Source of the DNA: Sphaerolaimus hirsutus
Lineage: Eukaryota > Nematoda > Chromadorea > Monhysterida > Sphaerolaimidae
DNA: 64,000 nt
Assembly (NCBI GenBank): GCA_964036195.1
Contig: OZ038457.1
Coordinates: forward strand, 22,905,147-22,969,146
Direction: 5' to 3'
Shown here: positions 12,066 through 24,810 of the stretch, piece after piece
Numbering within the stretch: position 1 is the stretch's first letter
How the letters are laid out: each line of letters starts with the position of its first letter
The notes under the pieces: model-generated
What the model was told of the DNA's origin: nothing
Database searches by the model: none
What the model saw: only the letters and a program-made list of their open reading frames with translations
Program-made: the position numbers and the translations under genes

Positions 12066-13864
12066 TTGTCGCCGCGAGTCGACTTTTTTATTTATCGCAA
12101 TAATGTCAAATCGGGCGGAAAGAATAACACGGCGTCGTTTGTTTCATACAAATGGTCATTTTGTCGTTTTTTTTCAACGGAAAAGTGACCCATTTTCGGT
12201 CGAAAATTCGTATTCAAAGTCAATTGTTTTTATAAAAAATTCAAGTTTTGCACACCATTATCACACAATTTCGATCTGGGAAAATTCTTGTGATGTAATC
12301 AGTCAATCGACAGGCAATAAATTACCTAGCAATAAATTCACATGTTCGATGCGTGTTGTCAAGAACAGATAGACTCCATAACATAAAAAAATAAATATTG
12401 AAAAAAGAAGATATTTTAAGAAAATATGCAAGGCGATGAAAGAGACGTTTTCAATAACATAAAAAGCAAAGCAGTCTCCCTAAAAAGAGCCTGGGAACTT
12501 TTTATCACCTAAAAGTTGTGACGTTTTTAGGCGGGAACAATTCAAACACCACATTCAATTTCAGGAATTCATACTGACATCAATCCATGAATCTTTTGTA
12601 TACTGTAAAAAAATACAAGTAAGGAAGTTGAGTTGAAGTGCTTCAATTCCTCTATCAATAAGTGCGAAGACATGGCAAAAAAGTGGCGGTAAAGTTACAA
12701 GTGGAAGGACAAGTGTCAAGTAAACTTATGTGAGAAGGGAATCTATTACTGAACTGTAACTATTTCCTGTAACTTGAGGTTCCACCGACTTTCCTTGTCA
12801 CTCGTCCACTTGCGAAATTGGCACCATGTTTGGAACAAACTTATTTTTCAGTTCCCGAAATTTAAGCCGCAGTAAACTTGTGTGGGTGGTGCCGATGATG
12901 ATTTATTAGTTTCGCAAATTTCGGCCGCAAACTAAATAGTGCGCTTGGGGCAATTAAATATAAGAAAAGCGACAACTCAAAAAGCCAGTAATGATAATTA
13001 CTGGTTCTTTCAAATCTGAAAAAATCTAACTGCAAGCTGCCGTTTACTCCTGGTCCTGAAACACATTCTGAAACAAAAAAAACTCTGCACGTTGGGGAAA
13101 AAGATTGGTATCTGAAATTGTCACCGAGAAAATTATCTTTGAGTGTATACCAAAATATATATTACACGGGGGGCATGCAGCAAACCCGAGTGCATGTGAA
13201 TGCAAAAAAAAACATGTAAAATAGGGTGAGCGAAATCGACATACCCATCGAAATACAATACAATACGCGAAAAGGTGACGTGTTTCAGAACACAACACAC
13301 TCGCATTGCAATCTAAGCAGGCCATCGAATTGGTACACTAACACACTTTCACATGTAATACATGACCACGTTTCACGGCGAAATTTCATAAATAATGCAG
13401 AGTATTCCATATTTTCACTGCCCCACGCGGGAAGTAATATAGGTACACATTTGGAATTGTCATAGGTTTCTGGTTTATAATAATGAAATGTAGGTGTGGC
13501 GATTTTGTTTATACATTCCTGTATGAGCAGCATGTAAACTGGCCAGGGAATCTGCTGAATATTACATAGCTAAGTATTTAGAATGTCATGTTCCAAGTAT
13601 AGATAACAGTGTTCGAGGGGTTGGCAGGCACAAGTAAACTACTGAGCCACTTAACTGTGATTTTTACACTCGTTTGCACTTATTCGAGGGGGAGGGGAGG
13701 GGGTGTTATTCAAGGGGTAATTATTCGAGGGGGGCTATTATTTCGTGGAATATTCAGGAAGATGTATGATAAATATATTGTCTGAATGGGGTTAAATTAG
13801 TTGATCAAACGTGTAAGCCGGAATAAAATCCCGTAATTCATGCAATGAAATCAATGCTAGTGTG
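12066..13864. other. Intergenic, no gene seen
   Basis: This is AT-rich, mostly unique-looking DNA. At 12620-12810 there are weak inverted repeats of AAGTGG / CCACTTG character. A short G-rich TTCGAGGGGG run at 13685-13745 belongs to the ACCGTATTT MITE family. No exon with coding bias is visible. Confidence 0.4.
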
Positions 13865-14383
13865 CAGAGTTGTTAAAAGTACTAAATTTTATAAAGTAAA
13901 CGTAAACGCAAAGTATTTTTCTTATACCTACCCCTGAGTACAGAAAACGTAAAGTAATTTTTAATACTTTTACATGTGTAAAACGTGAGTAAAATACTTT
14001 TTTTTCCAGAGAAAACGTAAAAACGAGATTTTCTATGAGGAAAACGTAAAAACGGGCATTTTTTCTCACAGAAAATGTAAATGCGAGTATTTTTGTCACA
14101 GGAAAAGTCTGAATTTGTTTAATTTTTACTCCGGTATGCATCAAAGATGTGTTTTTCTCTCTTGATAAGTATTTGTTATGAAAATGTCTTATGTTTGTCA
14201 CTTTCTGTTTGGCAAAATTACATTTACTGTCCCAAAATGCGTTTTCTGTACTCGCGTACTATCAAAGAGTACGCGAGTAAGTGAGTACCGGTATTCTTTC
14301 CCGTGGAAACGTAAACGTATTTACGCAGTCCTCGAGTACGTACATATTTTTCGAGTAAACGTAAATACGTTTTAACAACTATG
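13865..14383. mobile_element. hAT-like MITE, CAGAGTTGTTAAAA family (copy 2)
   Basis: It starts CAGAGTTGTTAAAAGTACTA and ends TTTTAACAACTATG, with the exact 8-bp duplication CTAGTGTG at 13857-13864 and 14384-14391. The arms contain GTAAACGTAAA and its complement, plus GAAAACGTAAA units. It lies inside older repeat DNA of the ACCGTATTT family (about 13680-14590). Confidence 0.92.
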
Positions 14384-14954
14384 CTAGTGTGTATTGATCA
14401 CTAAATCACTCTTCTAATGAACATATACATAAATACATATGTACGTTCTACATGTAAAATTACATTATACATGGACGTATTTCCCACCCATCAGAGGGGC
14501 GGCGTTTTTCGAGGGGGTAGTTTTTCATCACTCAGCTACTTATTCAAGGGGGAGTTTTTCGAGGAGGCTTATTCAAAAATTTACGGTAGGTAAATAATTC
14601 TAAAGACAATTCCTATTTGGCACTACTTAGACCATACTTTGGCAGTTTTCACCAAATTTAGGATTTTCACTTACACGTGCTGTATTCTATTTTTACCTTT
14701 TCTAACCATTTATTCACTTATTTGTTTAGAGATCCCCATTCAATCTATGAAATCTGGTGGCAGTTCAAAAGTAAATAAATTTCACCCGTAAACAAAAATA
14801 TTGCCATTTTAATTTTTATATTTCTATAAATACATAATAAAATATGTAATTAAATAAATACATGAATACCATAAAGCCACAAATAGTTACCCGCCCCCGA
14901 GCCCGAATAGTCACCCAAAGAGCAAAGTGAGGAAAAATAACCGATCCATCTGGG

Positions 14955-15142
14955 GGCAGTCCCAAGCCCTGTAAAGTGTAAAGTAAATTGTCAAATGTAA
15001 AGTCAAATGCAAAGTAAAGTGTCAATCAAAACAAAAAAGAAAAGATTTTATTACTGAACTTAGCATGACAATTGACAGTTTACTTTGCCTTTGACTTTAC
15101 ATTTGACACTTCACTTTACACTTTACAGGGCTTGGGACTGCC
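14955..15142. mobile_element. Palindromic MITE, GGCAGTCCCAAGCCCTGTAAA family
   Basis: The left end GGCAGTCCCAAGCCCTGTAAA is the inverse of the right end TTTACAGGGCTTGGGACTGCC. Within it GTGTAAAGTAAATTGTCAAA pairs with the inverse sequence after a short AT spacer. Many decayed relatives occur in the window, for example at 330-680, 1200-1285, 3245-3430, 10270-10420, 19890-19985, 28660-28820, 30290-30470, 32420-32560 and 50810-51000. Confidence 0.75.
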
Positions 15143-17159
15143 ACCAGGAATAGTTCCCTTATTTATGGGCGGGGTTAGAACAGAATGTTTTATGTACAGC
15201 GACAGGTCATATAATGTGCACCAACATATTTACGTGCCACGCGTATATTATGTACTTGGCTGGTAGATAGTATGTTGACAGATTGGCACTGAACAGCTTA
15301 CTGCCAGTAAATTAAGAATTTGGCAGGCTCTTAACTCAAATTTGAATGGCAGCTGAGTTTACTGGAATTAGTAGGAGTTCGTCAACTAAAAGTAGACGCA
15401 GAGACAGAAAAAAACTCAAGCTAGGGTTCACTCATTATTCAAATTTCGTTTGTTAACTAGTTCATTAACTTCATAACAATGGATTGATAAAAATGTGGTT
15501 GACAATTCGTATAATAAATCCCCGCCCTAGAATAGTCCCCTCAAAATAATACCTCCTGGTCAGGGGGACTAATCGAGGATTTACAGTACATAAATATATT
15601 TACGCACCTAAATATGTACATATTCTGCAGTGTTCTAAATTTAACTACAGCCAATCTGTAGCAATTTGGGGGGACAGCGCAAAATACAATAAAACTATTT
15701 AATGCAGTAAAATTTTATGGCTTCCTTCGGATGATCATGTGTAAAAAAGACTAATATGCCAGCCAAAAAATGCACGAACGCCCACCTATGAGTGTAAAGT
15801 GACCCAAAAACATTATTCATGATATGAAAAATTAAAATAGTACATTTTTATAAGAAATATGACGAAATTTCAGTAAAATTGAGAACTACGAAGATATTTG
15901 GAAAATACTAAAAAAATCAGCATGCAATAACACATAAATGGACCACACCTCAAAACAGAGAACTATAAAGCAGCACGCTTTAAAATGACTCCAGTAACAG
16001 TTTTACACTGAAATTGCAGTAAACACTGCACTAATATTTCGATGGGGCCCGGTCCCGATCCCGATATGCTGCTAACACAAATATTCCGTTCCTGCGGATT
16101 TTACCTGGCTGTGTTCAGTGTTTACAAATGGGATAAAAAGTATTTAGTTTAGGTCGACTATATACACTCGCACACATCCACACAACATTGTAGACACCCA
16201 CATAAAGTATTTACGGTCTACCAAATATTCGATCGGTGAAAATTGATCGAAAATCGATGAAAATTTCGCTAGAAATATTAAAATGACCTACGCACAACTT
16301 CGGACCGACTATTTAGCATACGTTAAAATACGCCGGATAAATAAATATTAAAATCCTACTCCAATGCAAACAAAGAGAACTTTGAAAAATACGGGAAGTG
16401 CGTCTATGTAACTAGTATTTTACTTTATATTTCACCACGATAACATGTGAGTTAGAAAATTTGCAGGAAGTACAAAAGCCGCGGACTGACCTTTGGGGGT
16501 GAAATGGGCACGAAATATGGGAAAATCAATGCGAAATAACCTTGAAGTGCTGGGGATATGATCATCTAAGGATAATAGGTGTGTGGCGCAATGCAGAGTT
16601 GATGTTGGGTATTTACGTTTACTCTGAAATACGCGTAAAACAGAGTACACAGTAAATACCCTCGGGTTGGGTACAATACTTTATACAATACAATACCCCG
16701 TACCAGTGCCCATCTGTACGCGTATTGTTGCAGTAGTACTGGGTACTTTTGAGTATTGAAGAAAATTCAATCAAGCGTGCAAAAAAAACAAAAAAAGAGA
16801 CGATCTATGCCTGCATTCATACGTACTTTTACCTACTCAGCATGTATTTTTGTCTTAGAATGCGAGCATCGACAAAAACGCATGGACACCAGTTTACAGC
16901 TGAAATTTCGGTAACTGAAGAACCAGCTTCGAGTTGACTGTAATAAAGTGTCCGTCAGCTACTGTTGACTGAGATCGTGAATGGTTCATTCTAGCAAACT
17001 CAAATGTGCCAAAAAACAAATTTCTCAGTTTGCCAAATACGGCCGCAGAATCACAATAAAAAACGCCACAAAAGCCGACAATCAATCAAAACTACAACTT
17101 TGACAAGGTGACAAGACGGGCGAAAAATTCGCCCCGCCCAGTACTCGAATAAAGGACAT
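15143..17159. other. Intergenic, no gene seen
   Basis: This is AT-rich DNA without biased open frames. A (C/T)ACGTTTACTC stretch at 16610-16740 resembles ends of the CAGAGTTGTT hAT-like family but has no clear boundaries. Nothing else is assignable. Confidence 0.4.
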
Positions 17160-17400
17160 TTCAAACATAAGCGGCCGCGGCCGCAGTTGTGAAGTGCGAC
17201 GGCGGCGGCACTTGAATCAAAAATGGCGCGCCGCCGCCGCGGCGGGTCAAATCGCAATTTTTGGCCGCCCCCAACCTTGGGGCGGGGCGTGAAGTGCGGC
17301 CGGGCGACAATGCGCTGATCGGCCGCTGATTGCCGCCGCGCGGCGCACAGGTGCGCGCTGCTATTTGAGACTGGGGACTGGTGGGACGCGTTCGGACATT
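17160..17400. promoter_or_regulatory. CpG-dense island, possible promoter
   Basis: This stretch is far richer in CpG than its surroundings (GCGGCCGCGGCCGC, GGCGCGCCGCCGCCGCGGCGG, CCGCCGCGCGGCGC). Such an island usually marks a promoter in genomes with mosaic methylation. A long minus-strand open frame through it is explained by the absence of A/T-rich stop codons. It could serve the membrane-protein gene to the left (minus strand), but no exon links them. Confidence 0.45.
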
Positions 17401-17608
17401 CCGGTGACTTTTTTTCGGATTGGCAGATTGGAGGATGCTATTTTGTGAGGTTTGAAGGGTATTTGGATTTAAGGACATATTTTGAAGCGGCTTTTTTATT
17501 TCATGAGACTGATAGTGGATTGATTCAATCAATTATGCGGTAAGAATGAACAAAAGTCAAAAGTGATGAAATTGTGTCTAGAAGCAGCACAGACATGCAA
17601 CATACAGA

Positions 17609-17750
17609 TGCCAATCCCAGACCTAGTAAAATGCCCTGTAAAATATCAAATGACATGTAAAATGACTAAGTCATGCAAAATGACCTGTAAAATGACAACG
17701 TTTGACAGTTTGCTTTACAGCTGACATTTTATAGGGTCTGGGACTGCTCC
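17609..17750. mobile_element. Palindromic MITE, CAGTCCCAGACC family (small copy)
   Basis: It runs from GCCAATCCCAGACCTAGTAAA to TTTATAGGGTCTGGGACTGC, inverted relative to each other, with AAATGACATGTAAAATGAC in between. It is the same family as 14955-15142. Confidence 0.65.
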
Positions 17751-18933
17751 CAGGTGTATACATCACAGAGAAGAATGTAAGCAACCAATAACTATTATTG
17801 ATAGGACAATGATGTGACATGACCAAAATTGAACTTCACTGCATTCCTCAAGAATTTCTGGCAAGAAGTTGTGAAGGGGCCCAGCGACACTTCTGGTTCC
17901 AAGATGCAAAAAAATGTCTAGACACAATTAATAAATAGATAAGTGTGGTTGCCAACTCAAAGAGAATATCACAGAGTTTTGTCATATAAAATTGAGTATT
18001 TTACCACAGATCATTTTACCACAGATCATTTTACCACAAATATTATAATGAAATGCCTCTTATACAAAGTCAGCTGATTAGAAAATTTGTGTGGATATCA
18101 ATTAAAATATTTTATCCCAATCATTGGATTAAGTACAGAAGACGAAAATCACAAGTTACTAGAAATATAAATATCGAACCCTAATTATTCAGTCTGGCCA
18201 GATCTAAATCATTTAGAAAAAAGTTCAGTGTAAAATAGTTGACAGAAAATAGATGATTACATTTTCACATAGAAGAGGCAAAGAAATTCCACAAGAGTGA
18301 AGTGTCTATTTCATTATCACGAGAACACTAATTTTTGTATATTGCAGTATTGAGAAGAAAGGGACACTGAATGGAGAGAGGCAAAATATCAGTTTGAAAA
18401 CCATAAAAAAAATATCCTATTGGAGCTAAAAAATCAGCTTGCGTACCTAATTGCAATATACACATTTCACAAAACATTGAGGCATAAGAATTTGTCAGCA
18501 CAAACATAGGTAAATACATGTTATATTATGTGCAATATTTTTGTTTCCGCAAACAATCAAACACACAAAAGCACTTGACAATTTACATACCTATGTATTT
18601 ACCTGCACACATTTTCCGGTCAGTTTGTGAGCACAGCCAATTCCCACCTAAAACATCTGTAAACAGACACGTAGAAATGTGTTTTAGTGAAGTTTTATTA
18701 TTTCATTATTTTGTAAGTTTTTCAGACGATTTTTGGCTTCTTCCAATAAAGATTTTATTAATAATGTTGTAAATATTCGTGACATCATAGGCAACATTAG
18801 CGTTATGCAATTATAGAGCATTCTTTTCGATTTTTTTTTCTGATTTGTGGCTGGAATGTTTTTTGGATGCAACACGTTCAAAAGTGCTAAATTATTCAAC
18901 ATACCCTCAACGATTCATTTTGGCACAAGGTTG
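17751..18933. other. Intergenic, no gene seen
   Basis: This is AT-rich DNA. Short direct repeats TTTTACCACAGATCA occur at about 18000-18030. No exon-like frame and no mobile-element ends were recognised. Confidence 0.4.
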
Positions 18934-19450
18934 CAGATTTGTTTAAATTACTGAAATTGTTGAAAGTAGATGTATATGTAAAATACTGTTTTTACTCACC
19001 CTTGAGTACAGAAAATGTAAAATGCATTGAGTACATGTGAGTAAAACTTTTTTACAGCAAAGAAAGAGTACGTTTTCCTCGGGAATGTAAAAGTGAATAC
19101 TTCTCTACCTAGAATATGTAAAAGTGGGTACTTTTTTCATTAAAAATGTAAAATGTTCTACTTTTTACTGTGTGTGAGCGATTTTTACACTGGAAGACAT
19201 AACAGATGTCACTTTTAGTTATCATTTAGTATTTTTATAGGAAAACAATATAAATTCTTCAAGATTTCTTTTTTTATCAACAAAAATTGCGATTGTGAAA
19301 CTTCTGAAATACATATTCCGTACATGGGTACTTTTCAAAAGTACGCGTACCGGTACTTTTTCAAACAGTATACCTATATACCTAAATGTCTACCCAGTAC
19401 TCGAGTATATGTATTTTTCGAGTAAATGTAAATACACTTAAACAACTGTG
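18934..19450. mobile_element. hAT-like MITE, CAGAGTTGTT family (copy 3, diverged)
   Basis: It begins CAGATTTGTTTAA and ends TTAAACAACTGTG. The flanks CAAGGTTG (18926-18933) and CAAAGTTG (19451-19458) match at 7 of 8 positions. The arms carry GTACTTTT / AAAAGTAC and GTAAATGTAAAT units as in the other copies. Divergence suggests an older insertion. Confidence 0.75.
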
Positions 19451-20096
19451 CAAAGTTGGCCGTTCTTTCGCATGAATCAATGAAGTGTGACAACATTGTC
19501 GCTACATGCGCTGGAAATTTAGTTCGGCAGTTCGTGTTCCTGAAACAGGATGACAAACACGCGGAAATCATGGATACTTTTTTGGAAAGTCAAAACTTTC
19601 TGTGAGAAAGAAACAACAACAACAACAGAAACTCAGTGCGTTTTTGACGGCAGCGCTAAAAATTTTTTAGAAATCGAGTTTTTAAAGTGTCGCGTAATGG
19701 CCCTGCGCACGCTGTTTTTCACACGAATGCTCATTTTCCATAAATGAGCTTTGAGTTTTCCACAATTGAGTCATTTTTAAGCTCTGTCAACTGTAGTTGA
19801 AGGCCACCTCAAATGCGTTCTAAGCTGAATTGTGAGTTTTCGAAATCTCATGTGAAAACTAGTGTGCGCAGGCACAATGTGACAGATGTCATGCAGGGTC
19901 AAATAATAAAAATTATATTACTGAACTTTTGCCATTTTACATGACACTTCAATCTTTACAGGGTGCGGGCGGGACTGCCCCCATGGTCGTTCTGTTTCGA
20001 GGATTGCATGTCGGATGCACACCACGCAGCATGTAGCAAAATTCACAATAAAATACACGCAAAACTTCACTCACGAACTCATACACACACATTAGC

Positions 20097-20824
20097 GGCC
20101 CACACACTAGTTGACACATGTGTCAACTGGTCTGTGTCAACCAGAGTTGGAAAAACGTATTTACGTTTACCCGAAATACCCGGTTATTTGGGTATTTATA
20201 TTTACGTTTACGTTTACGTTTTCCAAAAATACCATTACGTTTTGTTACGTTTTCCTGGCACAATTACCCGGGTACCAGAGAAAACGTAAAAATCGTATGG
20301 AAAATGCACAAAAACAGTGCATTTTTGAACGTTTTTCTTATACAATAAGTACAATTTATATTTTTGGCCAATTAGCTGCTTAATTGTTTGATAAATAACA
20401 TAGGTAAGCAAAAATGTGATCGTATTCGCAGAGAAATGCTTGAAATAGGAAAAACAAAGGTGTTTTTCAATGCATCTGATCACGGGTTGTGCACTTCAAA
20501 TAAATTTTTACGTTTACGTTTTTTTTACGTTTACCCATGTATTTTTAAAGTATTTTACGTTTTCAGTATTAATACTCATAATTTAGAGAAGGTATTTACG
20601 TTTACGTTTACGTTTTCCAAAAATACCAGTATTTGTACAACTCTGGTGTCAACTCAGATTTCGGCTTAACGTGTCGCACGGCTATCTTTCTATGCACTTG
20701 CTGTAATAGGTATATATTTTTCAACATCGTCACATGTGCATTCAGAGATGGCCATTCGACACGTGAAACCGAATTGAGTTGACACAGACCAGTTGACACA
20801 CGCGTGTCAACTAGTGTGCGGGCC
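20097..20824. mobile_element. GTTGACA-family MITE interrupted by a hAT-like insertion
   Basis: The outer ends read GGCCCACACACTAGTTGACA and TGTCAACTAGTGTGCGGGCC in inverted orientation. TGTCAACTGGTCTGTGTCAA and TTGACACAGACCAGTTGACA pair further inside. The left arm is followed directly by the insertion at 20142-20645. Relatives are at about 24611-24810 and 40826-41049, with shorter traces elsewhere. Confidence 0.8.
20142..20645. mobile_element. hAT-like MITE, CAGAGTTG family (copy 4), nested
   Basis: It starts CAGAGTTGG and ends CAACTCTG, flanked by the exact 8-bp duplication GTGTCAAC (20134-20141 and 20646-20653). It is inserted in the GTTGACA-family MITE at 20097-20824, so it is the younger of the two. 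The arms are TTTACGTTTACGTTT repeats. Confidence 0.92.
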
Positions 20825-21154
20825 GCCATTATGTTCGCAACTTCAGTTCACCCAACTTTTACTTCACACGTAAAAGCATGCAGGCAGCAAGCGGCACAGT
20901 ACTCATTCACAATCACAAGGCATTCACAGCCGGCCGCGCGACAGTTTGCATTCAATGCAGTCCGTTCGACGAATATCTGCGAGTGGGCTGGCTGAATTTC
21001 GATTTTTGACAATGTCCCCCCCACTGGCAGCCGGCGCGCGTCCAGAACGCATTAGCGCATGAAAAGTGACATAATCGACGTTCGTCGCGGCACTTAGTCG
21101 AGGGTGCGCACTTGTGCAGTGGTGGGGTAAATAAATTTTTTTTATCAGACCGCG

Positions 21155-21600
21155 TTTACACTGTGACGACAAAAATGCGATATTTCAGCCATTTTTGTGC
21201 GATACATGAAACATTTTTCATGTGAAGCCTCAATTGATCATGACTTGATCAGCCCCACTGCCTAAGACAAACATAAAATTTTATACATTGCATGTTTGTG
21301 CACACTAGATCACACTTTTTGTTGTTGTTGGAGGCTGTTGCTGATTTGTTAAATGGGCGTTGTCGGTGGCCTCGTTAAAGAGGCTGGCGACAACAAATCA
21401 GTGACAACCTCCAACAACAAGAAAAAAGTGTGATCTAGTGTGCACAAACATGCAATGTATAAAATTTTATGTTTGTCTTAGGCAGTGGGGCTGATCAAGT
21501 CATGATTGATTGAGGCTTCACACATGTAAAATATTTCATATACATCAACAAAAATGGCTGAAAAATTGCTTTTTTTGTCGTCCGTCATCACAGTGTAAAA
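21155..21600. mobile_element. Foldback element, near-perfect long palindrome
   Basis: The arms TTTACACTGTGACGACAAAA and its inverse near 21575-21600 enclose a nearly perfect inverted repeat. GATCAGCCCCACTGCCTAAG and ACATTGCATGTTTGTGCACA on the left pair with their complements on the right, around a small loop near 21350-21375. The high arm identity suggests recent mobility or gene conversion. No frame or target duplication was identified. Confidence 0.8.
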
Positions 21601-21900
21601 GGCTCCTTAAATGTTTTTTTAAAAAAGTAAATAATTTTTGGGAGATTTTTTTCAATCTGAACCCCCCCCCCCGGAAATCATAATTAGAAAATAAAAGGAG
21701 TCAGGCTGTTTTTGTCTGAGTTTCTCATTATTTGTGACTTCAAGAATTTGAATGCATCTTATACTGACACAGTGTAAATCTTTAATGTTTTTTTTTTAAA
21801 GTGAAAAGTACTTAAATGGTTTCTCAGGTAATGATTTTCTTTACTTCTCTATACCCAAAGAACGTGAAATATGGAATACTTTTCACTTTTCATTTACATA

Positions 21901-22125
21901 TACCGTATTTCCTCGCAATACCCCCCCTCAAAATGGGCACTATGTATTTGTGGTCCAGGAAATGCATAATGTGTTATGTTAGAACATCGTTAAACCATCT
22001 ACATCCTTATATAATGCTGTCAAAACTTATAAATGGTGGTTATTGTTGCATTTTTTAAGTTTTTCTCTCAAAATTTCCACTCTGAAAAAATAAACCCCCT
22101 GGGGGTATTTCGAGGAAATACAGTA
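21901..22125. mobile_element. MITE with ACCGTATTTCCTCG ends (copy A)
   Basis: It begins TACCGTATTTCCTCGCAATA followed by a C run, and ends in a G run followed by TATTTCGAGGAAATACAGTA. This is a terminal inverted repeat with a TA at each edge. It is one of several copies in the window. Confidence 0.75.
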
Positions 22126-22479
22126 CTGTTAAAACGTTCTTACTTCAACAAGTTATGTAAAATGTAAAATTCTCGGTGAACATTCACATGACATGAACAT
22201 TCACATGACTCGATTCACATGACACAACCAAGCTGTCCAACATTCACAATGCAAAAGACTAAATAATGACAAGCACAAATAAACCCCCAAAAAAGGCGTC
22301 ACTCCCAACCAGAACAGAACCACACGCCTGGCGCCAAGAAAGTGAAATTGCGAGATTTTGACATGCGAACAGGGAAGCGTCAGTGCGCGAGTGGCCAATG
22401 GCCGATTTACGTGCAGAACGACACCGACAGACCAACTGAGATCGGGGCAAATCTTTAGAAATACTCGTTGATTTGTATG

Positions 22480-22888
22480 TACCGTATTTCCTCGAAATAC
22501 CCCCCGGGGGTGATTGTTTCAGAGTGAGAATTTGGGGGGGGGGTTAAACGAGGGGGGCTTATTATTTCATCAGTAAATTTCTGAACTCCCAGTACTAATT
22601 TGTTGTTTGTAACACACGCAGACATCGCAAAACGCAACAATAAGCACCATGTATAAGAGTCTATAGACTTACATAAGTATGTAGACGGTATAAAACAGGT
22701 GTTAACGTAACACGGTCATTGTTTTTAACGTCTGTTCTGCATTGCCCAGATCACAAACCTTATCTTTTGTCGTTTACGTTCCCTTTATACTCAAAATGGG
22801 ATGGGGGGTATTTCGAGGGGGGCTAATAAATTCATAGAGCCAATTTTTTTTTTTTTTGGGGGGGGGGGTATTTCGAGAAAATACGGTA
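22480..22888. mobile_element. MITE with ACCGTATTTCCTCG ends (copy B)
   Basis: It begins TACCGTATTTCCTCGAAATA plus C run and ends G run plus TATTTCGAGAAAATACGGTA. A second internal end-like sequence (GGGGGGTATTTCGAGGGGGG at about 22804) suggests a nested or rearranged copy. Confidence 0.7.
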
Positions 22889-24610
22889 TATCGCGGATGG
22901 ATGGTGCATTATTGCAGCGACGTGAATTGTAACTTGTGGCACGAAAAAAAGCCCCACGTCGAAATGGCTCGTAAAAGTGCACAATGTTGCTATTGTTCAT
23001 TGCGGTTAATTCCTTCAGTCCGTAAGTTTTATGAAACGATATGCTTTAGAAGCACACGCGTAGTGCATAATGCGTTCAACTTTCAACGAGAACGAAACAT
23101 GAATATTTTCTCCCATATGCGAAATTTTACGTGAAAATCATTGAAGTTGCTACATAAAAAAATTCAAAAGAATGTACTCTAAATTTCAACGGTGTACTCG
23201 CTACGACATCATCAACTGTGAGCAAACTAAGTTCCCTTGTTATGAACATTTTCGAATGAAAAAATCTTGGTTTAAAAAACACTGAGCAATGTTATGTAAC
23301 CTGTACCTAAAGTAAATATTAAAAATGCATCTATAGCTATTTCAAATGATAAAATTTTCCAGAATGATAAATTGGCAAGTGTGAAAGATATACTTTGAAT
23401 AATTCTAATGGAATTCTAGCGACTGACAATAAATGTTTTAAAAATACTTGGCCCATACTAAACATTTCTCCGACATCCACTGGGTGCAAATTTTGTTAAC
23501 AAGCGCAAAACAAAATAAACCTAAAAAACAGATCTTGAGAGGCAATGTAACAATATATATCCAATCCACACACATTTTGATTAAGATTTATTACATAGAA
23601 AAATTCATAAATGAGAAAAAATCAATTTTAAAATCAAAATGCGATGGTGGACGCAGTTGGGGTTGATTGAACTTAATAAAATTGAAATAAATATTCTATA
23701 GTGACTTGACACGATGAACGCGCAGTTTTGGTATCACGTTGGCACCATGCCAAAAATTACTAACGCGTGCGACTCTTGTAAATAATTGGAATTTCATCGC
23801 TGTTACAATGCAAACGTTAAACCCTTTGACAGCGATGATTTTTTTAGTTTACAAAAGCCGCACGCTTTAATTATCGTTGGCACACTTCCAACGTGAACCG
23901 AGCACGCGAGGTCTACAGTTACTGGAGTATAGTTAAGTTCGCACAACTTCTCCGACGATGGAAATGCTTTTTACCGTCTCACCGACAATTCAAAAAGTTT
24001 TTGTATTGCCTCCACAAATGTGAAAATGAGCAGAAGAAAACATCATGTCCAAATGTGTTCACAAAGCACAAGGAAAACCGAGGGTCCAGTTCACGAAAAA
24101 AAATTGTAATTGTATTTTTTCAAATATTCACAGATCTGTAAATATTTGCTACAGGTATGCATCTAAACGTTTGTATTCGAAAACATAGAAAAATCCGTGT
24201 TTCTCATAATTGGAACTGGGCCCAGCGTTTCCGCAGCGAGGAGACGTGAAACATTGGACATAGAATCGACCCGACACCAAATAGAAAATTCCCACAAAAC
24301 TCCAAAGTAACTCAAATAAATTACGGTACCCAAATCGCTTAAAAACTGCGGCTAGAATTCTGTTAAATTCAATAGATTTCATAAAATGTTTCAATTTTCT
24401 CCGAGCAAAAATCTAACCGCAAAAGATCCAAAAATGCGATCCCGACAGCCCCAAATTTTTCATAGCAACTGTTTTAAACGAGTGCACGCGAACCCTCAAA
24501 AAGTTCGCCACATATAAAAACACTTAAATTGATCTAGTGTGATAAAATTGGCTCTTTTTGACAATTCCACGCACTTGATTTTTCTCTTTTACAATCACAA
24601 TGCGAACCTA
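22889..24610. other. Intergenic, no gene seen
   Basis: This is AT-rich DNA 3' of the large minus-strand gene. No exon-like frame was found on either strand and no clear mobile-element ends. Confidence 0.4.
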
Positions 24611-24810
24611 TGGCGCGCTACATACATTGGATGTCAACTGGTGACTAAGTCAATTCAGAGTTTAGTTGACAGGCCGCGAAATTTTTTTCAAGTGTCGAAA
24701 AGTAATCAATCATTTGAACATCGTTCTGCAACAAATCAACTAAAATCTGAATGGAAACTAGTCGGCCCAGTTGACACCCGACATAATTGTCAACTAGTGC
24801 GTTTAGGGCC
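24611..24810. mobile_element. GTTGACA-family MITE abutting the stop codon of the CBM48 gene
   Basis: GGATGTCAACTGGTGACTAA on the left is mirrored by TGACACCCGACATAATTGTC and TCAACTAGTGCGTTTAGGGCC on the right. The right terminus GGCC ends at 24810, which is also the last base of the TAG stop (24812-24810, minus strand). The element therefore supplies the start of the 3' untranslated region. Confidence 0.6.

Noticed and set aside
17161..17532. Minus-strand frame of 123 codons
   Set aside because: It lies in CpG-dense DNA where stop codons are rare. There is no splice or family support, so it is treated as a possible promoter island.
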